From Sphingobacterium sp. (GTDB lineage: Bacteria; Bacteroidota; Bacteroidia; Sphingobacteriales; Sphingobacteriaceae): 62,914 nt of DNA. Positions 52,062 through 62,914 of the stretch are shown piece after piece. The stretch is taken from the NCBI GenBank assembly GCA_031253985.1, contig JAIRVH010000024.1, positions 1 through 62,914 on the forward strand. Reading direction: 5' to 3'. The translations under genes were made by a program, and so were the position numbers. Numbering within the stretch: position 1 is the stretch's first letter; every line of letters starts with the position of its first letter. Under the pieces are notes generated by a model. That model was not told where the DNA came from and searched no databases. It saw only the letters and a program-made list of their open reading frames with translations.

Positions 52062-52760
52062 GTGGCTAGATTAACAAAAAATCAAAAAGCGGCACTATCC
52101 AAAATTGAAGCTGGTAAAGCATACTCTTTGAAAGAAGCTTCGGCTTTAGTTAAAGAAATCTCATTGACCAAATTTGATGCTTCTGTGGATATCGACGTTC
52201 GTTTGGGCGTAGATCCTCGTAAAGCAAATCAAATGGTTCGTGGTATTGCAACATTACCTCACGGTACTGGTAAAACTGTTCGTGTTTTAGTTTTATGTAC
52301 TCCTGATAAGGAAGAAGAAGCTAAAGCGGCAGGTGCAGACTACGTAGGTTTAGATGATTACATCAGCAAAATTGAAGGTGGTTGGACTGACGTTGATATC
52401 ATTATTACTATGCCTAGTGTTATGGCTAAAGTTGGTAAATTGGGTCGTATTTTAGGTCCAAGAAACTTGATGCCTAACCCTAAAACTGGTACAGTTACAA
52501 CAGAAGTTGGTAAAGCTGTAACAGATGTAAAAGGTGGTAAGATCGATTTCAAAGTTGACAAAACCGGTATCATCCATACTTCTATTGGTAAAGCGTCGTT
52601 CGATGCAGATAAGATATATGATAACGCACTAGAGGTATTACAAACTCTAGCTCGTTTGAAACCATCTGCAGCTAAAGGAACTTACTTTAAAAGTATTCAC
52701 ATTTCCTCAACTATGAGTCCTGGTATTCATATTGAGACTAAATCAGTAGCAGGTATTTAA
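52062..52760 (+). CDS. rplA: 50S ribosomal protein L1
   Basis: 232 residues from a GTG start at 52062 ([18 protein letters not shown]); no in-frame ATG fits the family start. Contains the conserved [14 protein letters not shown] and [15 protein letters not shown] motifs for rRNA and mRNA binding. L1 builds the mobile L1 stalk and represses translation of its own operon in many bacteria. 22 bp after rplK and 2 bp before rplJ. Confidence 0.98.
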   Translation: MARLTKNQKAALSKIEAGKAYSLKEASALVKEISLTKFDASVDIDVRLGVDPRKANQMVRGIATLPHGTGKTVRVLVLCTPDKEEEAKAAGADYVGLDDYISKIEGGWTDVDIIITMPSVMAKVGKLGRILGPRNLMPNPKTGTVTTEVGKAVTDVKGGKIDFKVDKTGIIHTSIGKASFDADKIYDNALEVLQTLARLKPSAAKGTYFKSIHISSTMSPGIHIETKSVAGI

Positions 52761-52762
52761 TC

Positions 52763-53281
52763 ATGAGAAAAGAAGAAAAACAAGAAATTGTTCTAGCTTT
52801 GGCCGAACAGATTAAATCTTACGGTAACTTCTACATTACCGATACTGCTGAGTTGTCAGTTGAAAAAGTGAATAACATTCGTCGTAAATGTTTTGAACAA
52901 GGCATCGAGATTAAAGCTGTAAAAAACACTTTAATTAAGAAAGCATTAATCGAAGCTGGTGTTGATGAAGAAGAAATCTTTGGAACGCTTAAAGGAGCGT
53001 CTACAATGATGTTTTCAGAAGTCGCTAACGCACCTGCGAAATTAATCAAAGAATTGCGTAAATCAGGTGAAAAACCGTTGTTAAAAGCGGCTTTCATTGA
53101 AGCAACTGCATTCGTTGGAGATAATCAATTAACTGCATTAGTTAATCTTAAATCTAAAAACGAACTTATTGCGGACGTTATCGCAGCCTTGGAATCTCCT
53201 GCGAAAAATGTTATTTCAGCTCTTCAATCAGGAGGAAATACTGTTGCAGGTTTAGTAAAAGCTTTAGAAGAAAGAGGTTAA
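52763..53281 (+). CDS. rplJ: 50S ribosomal protein L10
   Basis: 172 residues. N-terminal rRNA-binding domain (about 1-135) and the C-terminal helix that anchors L7/L12 dimers. It is only 2 bp after the rplA stop codon, so there is no room for the separate L10 leader known upstream of rplJ in many other bacteria; any L10 autoregulation would need a site inside rplA or elsewhere. Confidence 0.98.
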   Translation: MRKEEKQEIVLALAEQIKSYGNFYITDTAELSVEKVNNIRRKCFEQGIEIKAVKNTLIKKALIEAGVDEEEIFGTLKGASTMMFSEVANAPAKLIKELRKSGEKPLLKAAFIEATAFVGDNQLTALVNLKSKNELIADVIAALESPAKNVISALQSGGNTVAGLVKALEERG

Positions 53282-53359
53282 CGAATCCTCTAGAACAGAA
53301 ACATTCGTTACAATTTAATTAACAATTTTTATAAAGTACATTCAAAAATTCAAAATAAA

Positions 53360-53737
53360 ATGGCAGATTTAAAACAACTTGCTGAACAGTTAGTTAACTT
53401 AACAGTAAAAGAAGTTAAAGAATTAGCTGATATCTTAAAAGACGAGTATGGCATCGAGCCTGCTGCTGCTGCTGTTGCTGTAGCTGCTGCTCCAGCTGAA
53501 GGTGGTGCTGCTGCTGCAGAAGAGAAAACTTCATTTGACGTTATCTTGAAAGAAGCTGGTGGTCAAAAATTAGCTGTAGTTAAATTGGTTAAAGATTTAG
53601 CTGGATTAGGCTTGAAAGAAGCTAAAGATTTAGTTGACGGAGCACCTAAAGAATTAAAAGCTGGTGTATCTAAAGACGAAGCAGAAGCTTTGAAAAAACA
53701 ATTAGAAGAAGCTGGTGCTGTTGTTGAGATTAAATAA
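53360..53737 (+). CDS. rplL: 50S ribosomal protein L7/L12
   Basis: 125 residues. N-terminal dimerisation domain (about 1-32), an alanine-rich hinge ([20 protein letters not shown]), and the C-terminal factor-binding domain ([20 protein letters not shown], then VDGAP). It recruits EF-Tu and EF-G to the ribosome. It follows rplJ by 78 bp and is followed by a hairpin before rpoB. Confidence 0.99.
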   Translation: MADLKQLAEQLVNLTVKEVKELADILKDEYGIEPAAAAVAVAAAPAEGGAAAAEEKTSFDVILKEAGGQKLAVVKLVKDLAGLGLKEAKDLVDGAPKELKAGVSKDEAEALKKQLEEAGAVVEIK

Positions 53738-53764
53738 TCTCAACTAATTAGCCCGAAAAGGTTT

Positions 53765-53792
53765 AGACTCTGACGATTTTTCGTCAGAGTCT
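53765..53792 (+). terminator. rplL-rpoB hairpin (attenuator or processing site)
   Basis: Perfect 12-bp stem (53765-53776 with 53781-53792) with a TTTT loop, no U-tract after it. Likely lets most transcription pass while lowering rpoB relative to rplL, or is an RNase target as in the E. coli rplL-rpoB spacer. Confidence 0.7.
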
Positions 53793-53905
53793 ATTCCTAT
53801 TTATATCAATACGCCACTATGCTGTGTATATGCTGGGCACAGTGGACAGGTGGTTTACAGCATAAATGTAAGCGCAGTTTTTTTAAAACTAAAATTCATA
53901 TTCCC

Positions 53906-56900
53906 TTGGCAAACAATAATATTCAACAAGAAAGAATAAACTTTGCAACAAGTAAGAAAGTATTGGAATATCCAGATTTCTTAGATGTGCAATTGGAATC
54001 TTTCAAGGAGTTTTTTCAATTAGAAACTACTTCTGACAACCGCCATCAGGAAGGGCTGTTCAAGGTATTCTCGGAAAACTTCCCTATTTCTGATTCAAGA
54101 AACATTTTTGTGCTAGAGTTTTTGGATTATTTCATTGATCCACCACGTTATGATATCCAAGAGTGTATCGAGCGCGGCTTGACTTATAGCGTTCCGTTAA
54201 AGGCTAAGTTAAAGTTATCTTGTAATGATGAAGAACACGAAGATTTCGAAACTATTGTTCAGGATGTATATTTAGGGACTATCCCTTATATGACTCCTAA
54301 AGGTACTTTCGTGGTAAATGGTGCAGAGCGTGTCATCGTATCGCAATTACACCGTTCACCAGGCGTTTTCTTTGGTCAAAGTAGACACACAAATGGTACT
54401 AAACTTTATTCTGCAAGGGTAATTCCTTTCAAAGGATCTTGGATCGAATTTGCAACTGACGTAAACAATGTCATGTATGCTTATATCGACCGTAAAAAGA
54501 AATTCCCAGTTACGACCTTATTGCGTGCTATCGGTTACGATTCAGATAAAGATATCTTGGAATTGTTCGATTTAGCGGATGAAGTAAAAGTTAGTAAATC
54601 TGGTCTTAAAAAATATGTTGGTCGTCGTCTTGCGGCTAGGGTATTGAAAAAATGGGTAGAAGATTTCGTGGATGAGGATACTGGTGAAGTAGTATCTATC
54701 GACCGTAACGAAATTATCCTTGAGCGTGAAACTGTTCTAGAAGAAGATCACATTGATTTGATCATCGAAGCTGGCGTTAAGTCTATTATCTTAGCAAAAG
54801 ACGATGAGTCAAACAATGCAGACTATTCTATTATATATAACACTTTACAAAAAGATACATCCAACTCGGAAAAAGAAGCGGTAGAACATATCTATCGTCA
54901 ATTACGTAACGCTGAACCACCAGATGAGGAAACTGCTCGTGGTATCATCGATCGTTTATTTTTCTCTGACAAACGTTATGATTTGGGCGATGTAGGTCGT
55001 TACCGTATCAACCGTAAGTTGAAGTTGGGAACTCCGGACGATACGAAAGTCTTGACCCGCGAGGATATCATTGCTATTGTGAAGTATTTGATCAATTTGA
55101 TCAATTCTAAAGCAGAGGTGGATGATATTGACCACTTATCAAACCGTCGTGTACGTACTGTAGGTGAGCAATTATATGCTCAATTTGGTGTAGGTCTATC
55201 TCGTATGGCCCGTACAATCCGTGAGCGTATGAACATTCGTGATAATGAGGTATTTACGCCAACTGATTTGATTAATGCACGTACACTTTCGTCCGTAATC
55301 AATTCGTTCTTTGGTACAAACCAGTTGTCTCAGTTCATGGACCAAACTAACCCTCTTGCTGAAATTACGCACAAGCGTCGTTTGTCAGCTTTAGGTCCAG
55401 GTGGTCTTTCCCGTGAGCGTGCAGGTTTCGAGGTTCGTGACGTTCACTATACGCACTACGGTCGTCTTTGTACAATCGAAACGCCAGAGGGTCCAAACAT
55501 CGGTTTGATCTCTTCATTGGCTGTACATGCGAAAATTAACCACTTAGGATTTATCGAGACTCCTTACCGTAAGGTAAAAGATGGGGTTGTTGTGGTTGAC
55601 GAACCGGTGGTATACCTATCTGCTGAAGATGAAGATGGTAAAACAATCGCACAAGCGAATGCTTTGTATGATGACAAAGGTAATTTCGAAGATGCGAAAG
55701 TAAAAGCCAGATATGAGGGTGACTTCCCAATTATCGAGCCTAATATGCTTGATTATATGGACGTTGCTCCAAACCAAATTACATCTATTGCGGCTTCATT
55801 GATTCCTTTCTTGGAACACGATGATGCCAACCGTGCATTGATGGGATCTAACATGCAACGTCAGGCCGTGCCTGTATTGCGTCCGCAAGCTCCTATCGTA
55901 GGTACTGGTCTTGAAGGTCGTGTTGCGAAAGATTCACGTACATTGATCAATGCCGAAGGTCATGGGGTAGTAGAATATGTAGATGCTGATGAAATTAAGA
56001 TCCGTTACGACAGAAACGATGATGATCGCCTTGTATCATTTGATGATGACGTCAAAACGTATAAATTGATCAAATTCAAGAAAACCAACCAAAATACATG
56101 TATGAACTTGAAGCCTATCATTAAGAAAGGTCAACGAGTTGAACCAGGACAAGTATTATGTGAAGGTTATGCGACTGAAAATGGTGAATTAGCATTAGGT
56201 CGTAACTTGAAAGTAGCGTTCATGCCTTGGCAAGGGTATAACTTTGAGGATGCGATCGTAATTTCTGAGCGTGTAGCAAAAGAAGACTGGTTTACTTCTC
56301 TTCACATTGAGGAATTCGAACTTGAAGTTCGTGATACGAAACGTGGTGAGGAAGAGTTAACAGCCGATATTCCTAACGTATCTGAAGAGGCGACAAAAGA
56401 CTTGGATGAAAACGGTATTATCCGTATTGGTGCTGAAGTTGGTGGTGGTGATATCCTAATCGGTAAAATCACACCGAAAGGTGAGTCTGATCCTTCTCCA
56501 GAAGAGAAATTATTACGTGCAATCTTCGGTGACAAAGCGGGTGACGTGAAAGATGCTTCATTGAAAACTCCGCCTTCATTGAAAGGTGTTGTTATCGATA
56601 CAAAGTTGTTTTCGCGGGCGAAGAAAATGTCTAAAGAAGTTGAACGTAAAACTTTAGAAAAACTAGAGGTTGCTCACGATAGAGCTGTAAAATCATTGAA
56701 AGATCGTTTGGTGGAAAAGTTATTCACTGTAGTGAATGGTAAAACAAGCCAAGGGGTATACAATGTATATAAAGAGTTGTTGGTTGCTAAGGGAGCTAAG
56801 TTTACACAAAAAATCCTAGCTGAATTAGATTACAACAACATCAACCCAATGGGATGGACAACTGACGAAGATAAAAACGAGTTGATCAAAATGGCTCTTC

Positions 56901-57715
56901 ATAATTACAACATCAAAATTAATGAAGAGTTGGGTTCGTTCAAACGTGATAAATTTGCAGTATCTGTCGGTGATGAACTTCCATCCGGAATTGTGCAGAT
57001 GGCTAAAGTTTACGTTGCTAAAAAACGTAAACTGAAAGTAGGGGATAAGATGGCCGGTCGTCACGGAAACAAAGGGATCGTTGCACGTATCGTACGTGAC
57101 GAAGATATGCCATTCTTAGAAGATGGTACACCAGTTGATATCGTGTTGAACCCACTAGGGGTACCTTCACGGATGAACTTGGGGCAGATCTATGAAACCG
57201 TATTGGGTTGGGCTGGTCAAAAATTAGGTGTGAAATTTGCTACACCTATCTTTGATGGTGCTGAGATGGATCAGGTACAAGATTGGGTTGCGAAAGCTGG
57301 TTTACCAAAATCTGGACGTACATATTTGTACAACGGATTGACAGGTGACCGTTTCGATCAACCAACGACAGTGGGTGTCATCTACATGTTGAAATTAGGT
57401 CACATGGTTGATGATAAAATGCACGCACGTTCAATCGGTCCGTACTCATTGATCACACAACAACCTCTAGGTGGTAAAGCGCAATTCGGTGGTCAACGTT
57501 TCGGTGAGATGGAGGTTTGGGCATTGGAAGCATTCGGTGCGTCTAACATCCTTCAAGAAATCTTGACTGTGAAATCGGATGACGTGGTTGGTCGTGCCAA
57601 AACTTACGAAGCAATCGTAAAAGGTAACAACCTTCCGACACCATCGGTACCAGAATCGTTCAACGTATTGGTACACGAGTTACGTGGATTGGGTCTAGAT
57701 ATCACATTGGATTAA
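53906..57715 (+). CDS. rpoB: RNA polymerase beta subunit
   Basis: 1269 residues from a TTG start at 53906, giving (M)[20 protein letters not shown], the family start. An in-frame ATG at 53819 would add 29 residues encoded by the hairpin-rich spacer and was rejected. The rifampicin pocket (about 470-500, [20 protein letters not shown] then LSALGPGG) has the wild-type Asp, His and Ser, so no target-site resistance is expected. The catalytic-region signatures and the C-terminal clamp [20 protein letters not shown] are present. It forms the polymerase core with RpoC, RpoA and RpoZ. About 70 bp separate it from rpoC, again with a hairpin. Confidence 0.97.
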   Translation: MANNNIQQERINFATSKKVLEYPDFLDVQLESFKEFFQLETTSDNRHQEGLFKVFSENFPISDSRNIFVLEFLDYFIDPPRYDIQECIERGLTYSVPLKAKLKLSCNDEEHEDFETIVQDVYLGTIPYMTPKGTFVVNGAERVIVSQLHRSPGVFFGQSRHTNGTKLYSARVIPFKGSWIEFATDVNNVMYAYIDRKKKFPVTTLLRAIGYDSDKDILELFDLADEVKVSKSGLKKYVGRRLAARVLKKWVEDFVDEDTGEVVSIDRNEIILERETVLEEDHIDLIIEAGVKSIILAKDDESNNADYSIIYNTLQKDTSNSEKEAVEHIYRQLRNAEPPDEETARGIIDRLFFSDKRYDLGDVGRYRINRKLKLGTPDDTKVLTREDIIAIVKYLINLINSKAEVDDIDHLSNRRVRTVGEQLYAQFGVGLSRMARTIRERMNIRDNEVFTPTDLINARTLSSVINSFFGTNQLSQFMDQTNPLAEITHKRRLSALGPGGLSRERAGFEVRDVHYTHYGRLCTIETPEGPNIGLISSLAVHAKINHLGFIETPYRKVKDGVVVVDEPVVYLSAEDEDGKTIAQANALYDDKGNFEDAKVKARYEGDFPIIEPNMLDYMDVAPNQITSIAASLIPFLEHDDANRALMGSNMQRQAVPVLRPQAPIVGTGLEGRVAKDSRTLINAEGHGVVEYVDADEIKIRYDRNDDDRLVSFDDDVKTYKLIKFKKTNQNTCMNLKPIIKKGQRVEPGQVLCEGYATENGELALGRNLKVAFMPWQGYNFEDAIVISERVAKEDWFTSLHIEEFELEVRDTKRGEEELTADIPNVSEEATKDLDENGIIRIGAEVGGGDILIGKITPKGESDPSPEEKLLRAIFGDKAGDVKDASLKTPPSLKGVVIDTKLFSRAKKMSKEVERKTLEKLEVAHDRAVKSLKDRLVEKLFTVVNGKTSQGVYNVYKELLVAKGAKFTQKILAELDYNNINPMGWTTDEDKNELIKMALHNYNIKINEELGSFKRDKFAVSVGDELPSGIVQMAKVYVAKKRKLKVGDKMAGRHGNKGIVARIVRDEDMPFLEDGTPVDIVLNPLGVPSRMNLGQIYETVLGWAGQKLGVKFATPIFDGAEMDQVQDWVAKAGLPKSGRTYLYNGLTGDRFDQPTTVGVIYMLKLGHMVDDKMHARSIGPYSLITQQPLGGKAQFGGQRFGEMEVWALEAFGASNILQEILTVKSDDVVGRAKTYEAIVKGNNLPTPSVPESFNVLVHELRGLGLDITLD

Positions 57716-57728
57716 TTAAGCAAATAGG

Positions 57729-57755
57729 GCTTTGAAGGGCTCAGTCCTTCAAAGC
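57729..57755 (+). terminator. rpoB-rpoC spacer hairpin
   Basis: Perfect 10-bp stem GCTTTGAAGG/CCTTCAAAGC (57729-57738 with 57746-57755), 7-nt loop, only two T residues after. Probably a processing or partial-attenuation structure, since rpoC must be read through. Confidence 0.6.
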
Positions 57756-57786
57756 TTCTTTATAAAGCTTTAACTTTTGAATAAGT

Positions 57787-60700
57787 ATGTCTTACAAAAA
57801 AGATAATAAAATTAAAAGCAACTTCACTTCGATTACGATCAGCTTGGCTTCTCCAGAAACTATTTTGGAACGCTCAAGTGGTGAAGTTACAAAACCGGAA
57901 ACGATTAACTATCGTACCTACAAACCAGAACGTGACGGTTTATTCTGTGAGCGCATTTTTGGTCCTGTGAAGGACTACGAATGTCACTGTGGTAAATACA
58001 AACGTATCCGTTACAAAGGTATCGTATGTGACCGTTGTGGTGTTGAAGTAACTGAGAAAAAAGTACGTCGTGAGCGTATGGGACATATCAACTTGGTCGT
58101 TCCTGTTGCACACATTTGGTATTTCCGTTCTCTTCCTAATAAAATTGGTTATTTATTGGGACTTCCTACCAAGAAATTGGATATGATCATTTACTACGAA
58201 CGTTATGTGGTTATCCAAGCTGGTATTAAGGAAGAAGATGGTATCAACTTTATGGACTTCTTGACTGAAGAAGAATATTTAGATATTTTAGATACCTTAC
58301 CAAAAGAAAATCAATATTTAGATGATAACGATCCTCAAAAATTCGTTGCTAAAATGGGTGCTGAGGCGTTAGAAGATTTGTTGAAACGTATTGATTTGGA
58401 TCAATTGTCATACGATTTACGTCACCAAGCTGCTAACGAAACTTCGCAACAACGTAAAAATGAAGCGTTAAAACGCCTTCATGTGGTTGAGGCTTTCCGT
58501 AGTTCACGTGAAAATATCGAGAATCGTCCAGAATGGATGATTGTGAAAATCGTTCCAATCATTCCACCTGAATTACGTCCTTTAGTACCTTTGGATGGTG
58601 GTCGTTTTGCGACTTCGGATTTGAACGATTTATACCGTCGTGTGATTATCCGTAACAACCGTCTAAAACGTCTGATCGAAATTAAAGCTCCTGAAGTAAT
58701 CTTACGTAACGAAAAACGTATGCTTCAAGAAGCGGTAGACTCTTTGTTTGACAACTCACGTAAAGTGAATGCGGTCAAAACAGAGGGTAACCGTGCATTG
58801 AAGTCTTTATCTGACATTTTGAAAGGTAAACAAGGTCGTTTCCGTCAAAACTTGTTAGGTAAGCGGGTGGATTATTCGGCTCGTTCGGTAATTGTCGTAG
58901 GTCCTCACTTGAAATTACACGAGTGTGGTCTTCCTAAAGATATGGCTGCTGAACTTTACAAACCGTTTATCATTCGTAAGATGATCGAGCGTGGTATTGT
59001 AAAAACAGTAAAATCAGCTAAAAAAATCGTTGATCGTAAAGATCCTGTCGTATGGGATATCCTCGAAAATGTATTGAAAGGCCACCCTGTACTACTAAAC
59101 CGTGCACCTACGCTTCACCGTTTGGGTATTCAGGCTTTCCAACCTACATTAGTAGAGGGTAAAGCTATTCAATTACACCCATTAGTGTGTACAGCGTTCA
59201 ACGCCGATTTTGACGGTGACCAGATGGCAGTCCACTTACCTCTAGGTAATGCTGCAGTTTTGGAAGCCCAAATCTTAATGTTAGGTGCGCACAATATCTT
59301 AAACCCTGCGAATGGTTCGCCAATCACAGTACCATCCCAAGACATGGTATTGGGTCTTTACTATATTACCAAAGGCCGCAGAACTGCTGGTGATCACATC
59401 GTAAGAGGTCAAGATATGACTTTCTATTCCGCTGAAGAGGTTATCATTGCTTTAAATGAGAAGCAGATCGATCTTCATGCTTGGATTAAAGTTAAAACAA
59501 AAGTTAGACAAAAAGATGGTAGCATCGTTGATACCTTATTAGAAACAACTGTAGGTCGCGTGATCTTCAACCAAGTGGTTCCTGATGAAATGGGTTTTGT
59601 CAATGAATTGCTTACTAAAAAATCTTTGCGTAATATTATCGGTGAAATTGTGAAGACTACGGGTATGGCTCGTGCCGCACAGTTCTTGGATGATATGAAA
59701 GAATTGGGATATCAAACAGCCTTCAAAGGTGGTCTTTCTTTCAACTTGGAAGATTTGAACATTCCTGCTGCGAAAGCTGAGTTGATCCAACAAGCTACAA
59801 ACGAAGTTGAAGAAGTAATGAATAACTATAACATGGGTTTCATTACAAACAACGAACGTTACAACCAAATCATCGATATCTGGACGCGTATCAACAACAG
59901 ATTGACGGCACACGTTATGGATATTCTTTCGAACGATAACCAAGGTTTCAACTCAGTTTATATGATGTTGGATTCTGGGGCCCGTGGTTCGAAAGAGCAG
60001 ATCCGTCAGTTATGTGGTATGCGTGGTTTGATGGCGAAACCTCAAAAATCAGGTACTTCTGGTGGTGAGATCATCGAAAACCCGATCTTGTCAAACTTTA
60101 AAGAAGGTTTGTCGGTATTGGAGTACTTTATCTCTACCCACGGTGCGCGTAAAGGTCTTGCCGATACGGCATTGAAAACGGCGGATGCGGGTTACTTGAC
60201 TCGTCGTTTACATGACGTAGCGCAAGATATGATTGTTGTGGAACAAGATTGCGGTGGATTACGTGGTATTTATACAACAGCATTGAAAGATAATGATGAT
60301 GTTGTTGAACCATTGTTCGATCGTATTTTAGGTCGTACACCATTGCATGATGTATTCCACCCTGATACAGAGGAATTGATCGTTTCTGCAAACGAAGATA
60401 TTACGGAAGAAATTGCTGAAACTATCGAAAAAGCTGGTATCGAAGGAATTGAGATTCGTACGGTTTTAACGTGTGAGTCTAAGCGTGGTGTTTGTGCTTG
60501 TTGTTACGGACGCAACTTGGCGTCAGGTAAGCGTGTTCAGTTGGGTGAGGCTGTGGGTGTTATTGCTGCTCAATCAATTGGTGAGCCAGGTACACAGTTG
60601 ACACTTCGTACGTTCCACGTGGGTGGTACGGCATCGAACATTGCTGCTGATTCAAGTATCATTTCGAAATACGATGGTAAAATCGAATTTGAAAACGTAC

Positions 60701-62064
60701 GTACAGTTTCGCAAACAAACGATAATGGCACACATCAGGTTGTCTTAGGACGTTCCGGTGAGGTTAAGATCATCGATGCACACAATAAAATTGTATTCCA
60801 ACAAAATATCCCTTACGGTTCGCAGTTGTTCGTTGAAGATGGCAGCAACGTATCTAAAGGTGATAAATTGGTTGAATGGGATCCATATAATGCAGTAATT
60901 ATTTCTGAATTTGCCGGTAAAGTTGAATTTGATGCGATCATCGAAGGTGTTACCTTCCGTGAGGAGTCAGATGAGCAAACTGGTCACAAAGAGAAGGTAA
61001 TTATTGAAACGCGTGATAAGACGAAAAACCCATCTATTAAGATTTTAGATAAATCTGGAGAAGTAATTCGTACGTACAACATTCCAGTTGGAGCACACGT
61101 TGCTGTTGCTAATGGTGTAACAGTAAAAGAAGGTGGTATCTTGGTTAAAATCCCTCGTTCTACAGGTAAAACGCGAGATATCACAGGTGGTTTACCACGT
61201 GTAACGGAGTTATTTGAAGCACGTAATCCTTCTAACCCAGCTGTTGTAACAGAAATCGACGGTGTGGTAACATTGGGTGGTGTGAAACGCGGTAACCGTG
61301 AGATGTCTATCGAGTCTCGTGATGGTCAAATCAAGAAATACTTGGTACCTCTTTCTAAACATATCCTTGTTCAGGATAATGACTTTGTGAAAGCAGGTAT
61401 GCCATTATCAGATGGTTCGATTTCTCCAGCGGATATCTTGTCGATCAAAGGTCCTTCAGCGGTGCAACATTACATTGTGAATGGTATCCAAGAGGTATAC
61501 CGTCTGCAGGGTGTGAAGATCAATGATAAGCACTTCGAGACGATCGTTCACCAAATGATGCAAAAAGTGAATATCGAAGATCCAGGAGATACTCGTTTCT
61601 TAGAAAAAGAAGCAGTTAACAAATGGGATTTCATGGAAGAAAATGATTCCTTGTTTGACAAGAAAGTTGTTGTTGATGCAGGAGACTCCAATAGTTTACG
61701 TCCTGGACAAATTGTTTCTTTACGTAAGTTGAGAGAAGAAAACTCTAGTCTGAAACGTCGTGACTTGAAACTTGTTGAAGTTCGTGAAGCAATTCCGGCA
61801 ACTTCAAGTCCATTGTTGCAAGGTATTACCAGAGCTTCATTGGGTACGAAATCGTTCATCTCTGCAGCCTCTTTCCAAGAGACTACAAAAGTATTGAACG
61901 AGGCTGCTATCGCAGGTAAACGTGATAACTTATTAGGTTTGAAAGAAAACGTAATCGTTGGTCACTTGATCCCTTCTGGTACAGGTATCCGTCAATACAG
62001 CAATTTAATCGTCGGTTCTCGCGAGGAGTATGATCAATTGTTAGCTTCGAAAGAAGAAGATTAA
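57787..62064 (+). CDS. rpoC: RNA polymerase beta-prime subunit
   Basis: 1425 residues, full length. N-terminal zinc ribbon with Cys66, Cys68, Cys81 and Cys84; rudder/lid region [20 protein letters not shown]; catalytic NADFDGDQM at 472-480 with the three magnesium-binding Asp residues; second zinc site [16 protein letters not shown]; trigger-loop and jaw region [20 protein letters not shown]. Ends the rplKAJL-rpoBC operon at a strong terminator (62089-62118). Confidence 0.99.
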   Translation: MSYKKDNKIKSNFTSITISLASPETILERSSGEVTKPETINYRTYKPERDGLFCERIFGPVKDYECHCGKYKRIRYKGIVCDRCGVEVTEKKVRRERMGHINLVVPVAHIWYFRSLPNKIGYLLGLPTKKLDMIIYYERYVVIQAGIKEEDGINFMDFLTEEEYLDILDTLPKENQYLDDNDPQKFVAKMGAEALEDLLKRIDLDQLSYDLRHQAANETSQQRKNEALKRLHVVEAFRSSRENIENRPEWMIVKIVPIIPPELRPLVPLDGGRFATSDLNDLYRRVIIRNNRLKRLIEIKAPEVILRNEKRMLQEAVDSLFDNSRKVNAVKTEGNRALKSLSDILKGKQGRFRQNLLGKRVDYSARSVIVVGPHLKLHECGLPKDMAAELYKPFIIRKMIERGIVKTVKSAKKIVDRKDPVVWDILENVLKGHPVLLNRAPTLHRLGIQAFQPTLVEGKAIQLHPLVCTAFNADFDGDQMAVHLPLGNAAVLEAQILMLGAHNILNPANGSPITVPSQDMVLGLYYITKGRRTAGDHIVRGQDMTFYSAEEVIIALNEKQIDLHAWIKVKTKVRQKDGSIVDTLLETTVGRVIFNQVVPDEMGFVNELLTKKSLRNIIGEIVKTTGMARAAQFLDDMKELGYQTAFKGGLSFNLEDLNIPAAKAELIQQATNEVEEVMNNYNMGFITNNERYNQIIDIWTRINNRLTAHVMDILSNDNQGFNSVYMMLDSGARGSKEQIRQLCGMRGLMAKPQKSGTSGGEIIENPILSNFKEGLSVLEYFISTHGARKGLADTALKTADAGYLTRRLHDVAQDMIVVEQDCGGLRGIYTTALKDNDDVVEPLFDRILGRTPLHDVFHPDTEELIVSANEDITEEIAETIEKAGIEGIEIRTVLTCESKRGVCACCYGRNLASGKRVQLGEAVGVIAAQSIGEPGTQLTLRTFHVGGTASNIAADSSIISKYDGKIEFENVRTVSQTNDNGTHQVVLGRSGEVKIIDAHNKIVFQQNIPYGSQLFVEDGSNVSKGDKLVEWDPYNAVIISEFAGKVEFDAIIEGVTFREESDEQTGHKEKVIIETRDKTKNPSIKILDKSGEVIRTYNIPVGAHVAVANGVTVKEGGILVKIPRSTGKTRDITGGLPRVTELFEARNPSNPAVVTEIDGVVTLGGVKRGNREMSIESRDGQIKKYLVPLSKHILVQDNDFVKAGMPLSDGSISPADILSIKGPSAVQHYIVNGIQEVYRLQGVKINDKHFETIVHQMMQKVNIEDPGDTRFLEKEAVNKWDFMEENDSLFDKKVVVDAGDSNSLRPGQIVSLRKLREENSSLKRRDLKLVEVREAIPATSSPLLQGITRASLGTKSFISAASFQETTKVLNEAAIAGKRDNLLGLKENVIVGHLIPSGTGIRQYSNLIVGSREEYDQLLASKEED

Positions 62065-62088
62065 TCGTTAATCGATTATTTTATATAG

Positions 62089-62118
62089 AAGGTCCAAGTG
62101 TATGCTTGGACCTTTTTT
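62089..62118 (+). terminator. rpoC operon terminator
   Basis: Perfect 10-bp stem AAGGTCCAAG/CTTGGACCTT (62089-62098 with 62105-62114), 6-nt loop, T-run to 62118. A standard intrinsic terminator. Confidence 0.9.
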
Positions 62119-62490
62119 ATTGGCTGATGTCGTTGGCCAAAAAGAACCTTCATTCTGCTTTCATTGCTGTTGATGTATGCGAAATCATGAAGGTTTTGTT
62201 TTTAGACAAGGTGATGCTAATCATATATGGTCTGGTAATCTTTGGAGATTCGCGAAGGATATTGATTAAGTTTAGATGTTGTTCGTGTTGTTTTTGCCTT
62301 AGGTATGCCTTATACAGTAGGGTAGTTCTCTTAATCAGGATCCCCGCTAATGGATATTAGAGGAAGTCCTTATTCATTTGGGCCTGTATTTTTGGGGTGC
62401 TTATATACTGCATTTAGCGGACTTCTATTGAAATAATCTCCCAATGTTACAGCAAGTTAACGTAAATATTAAAAAATGTTTAACAAAAGG
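62119..62490. other. Gene-free spacer between rpoC and the rRNA leader
   Basis: No convincing coding region on either strand. Short open frames lack a family-like protein and use a TTG start inside the terminator. No repeat or RNA structure recognised. Confidence 0.6.
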
Positions 62491-62491
62491 C

Positions 62492-62523
62492 TTGGATGTT
62501 TGTTGGAAAACTCCCTATCTTTG
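62492..62523 (+). promoter_or_regulatory. rRNA operon promoter P1 (candidate)
   Basis: TTG at 62492-62494, 21-nt spacer, TATCTTTG at 62516-62523, a full match to TAnnTTTG. Confidence 0.65.
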
Positions 62524-62677
62524 CACCACTCCGCAAGGGAGGAACGGTTACCTCGAAAGAAGGAATCCTGAAAAAAGAAGGGTTTAACATAAGTTAGACG
62601 GGGTTTAAAATCCCACTGGGTTTATTTTAAACGCGGAAATCGAAAAAAGAGAAAAGAAAAAAAACTTCATAAAGTTT

Positions 62678-62707
62678 TTGGAAGTTCAGAAAAGATTTCT
62701 ACCTTTG
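62678..62707 (+). promoter_or_regulatory. rRNA operon promoter P2 (candidate)
   Basis: TTG at 62678-62680, 19-nt spacer, TACCTTTG at 62700-62707, a full match with ideal spacing. It is 184 bp after P1, a tandem arrangement typical of rRNA operons. Confidence 0.75.
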
Positions 62708-62914
62708 CAGTCCCAACGGAAACGGAGGGAAAACAAAAAAGATAAAGAGAGGCGCAATGCCTATCGGAATATAGCGGATACGGAAGTTGAAGCGACAAAA
62801 GTTCTTTAAGAAAACACAATCATGTAAGCGTGACGGGTAGACAGACGAAAGTCGAAAGTCATGAACAAATTCAAGTAATTCGTTCAATTCGATCCAAGAT
62901 CAGAGATATAAAAA
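62708..62914 (+). other. Probable rRNA operon leader with boxA
   Basis: About 200 non-coding bases after P2 that run to the window edge. GTTCTTTAAG at 62801-62810 resembles boxA, the site at which NusB/S10/NusG-dependent antitermination complexes form on rRNA transcripts. The 16S gene itself is not in the window, so its identity is inferred from the promoters, the boxA and the absence of a reading frame. Confidence 0.6.

Noticed and set aside
53819..53905. ATG start 29 codons upstream in rpoB
   Set aside because: The added residues come from a hairpin-rich spacer and match no RpoB N-terminus; the TTG at 53906 gives the family start.
62106..62360. 84-residue open frame after rpoC
   Set aside because: It begins with TTG inside the rpoC terminator and encodes a low-complexity, Cys-rich sequence without recognisable features.

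Overview
The window is a chromosomal segment of a Bacteroidota bacterium, most likely family Sphingobacteriaceae and plausibly Sphingobacterium. This rests on moderate GC, Bacteroidota-type promoters (TTG, about 19-20 nt, TAnnTTTG), absence of Shine-Dalgarno sites, and the sequence character of RpoB, RpoC, EF-Tu and the 800-residue FtsX-type permeases. Genus is an inference. No mobile element, integrase, CRISPR array or prophage gene was seen.

Region 1 (6-674) is one small HTH-like gene of unknown role, closed by a long hairpin. Region 2 (776-39859, all minus strand) is a very large transporter cluster. It holds fifteen different full-length (786-806 residue) FtsX/MacB-type permeases, one LolD/MacB-type ATPase placed between the 13th and 14th permease (numbered left to right), and one HlyD/MacA-type periplasmic adaptor as the first gene of the unit. 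Region 3 (40551-44650, plus strand, divergent) is a TolC-like outer-membrane protein, an NtrC-type sigma-54 activator and a histidine kinase. Together these genes could form a tripartite efflux or envelope machine with one motor, one adaptor and one outer-membrane duct but fifteen alternative inner-membrane permeases.

The main discovery is the wiring. Four intergenic positions carry the same compound element: two 16-bp palindromes of form TGTnCR-N4-YGnACA (21-22 bp start to start), then 52-55 nt, then a -24/-12 (TGGC...) sigma-54-like promoter directed at the next gene. They precede the adaptor gene (first gene of nine permeases plus the ATPase), permease 6 (first of five), permease 1 (alone) and the TolC gene (with the activator and kinase). 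The natural reading is that the NtrC-type regulator encoded here binds these pairs and drives the whole cluster and itself. The intergenic region between TolC and the adaptor also holds an unexplained 90-bp element with 14-bp inverted arms and 11-bp-phased repeats.

Region 4 (44766-46605) has a gene that looks like a methyltransferase without its core, and a small Omp85-type barrel gene with a promoter abutting its start codon. Region 5 (46743-62118) is the conserved translation/transcription block: tRNA-Thr(UGU), Tyr, Gly(UCC), Thr(GGU), tuf, tRNA-Trp, secE, nusG, an inserted S41-type peptidase gene, rplK, rplA, rplJ, rplL, rpoB (TTG start) and rpoC with a strong terminator. Region 6 (62119-62914) is gene-free and ends in tandem promoters and a boxA-bearing leader that point to an rRNA operon just beyond the window.
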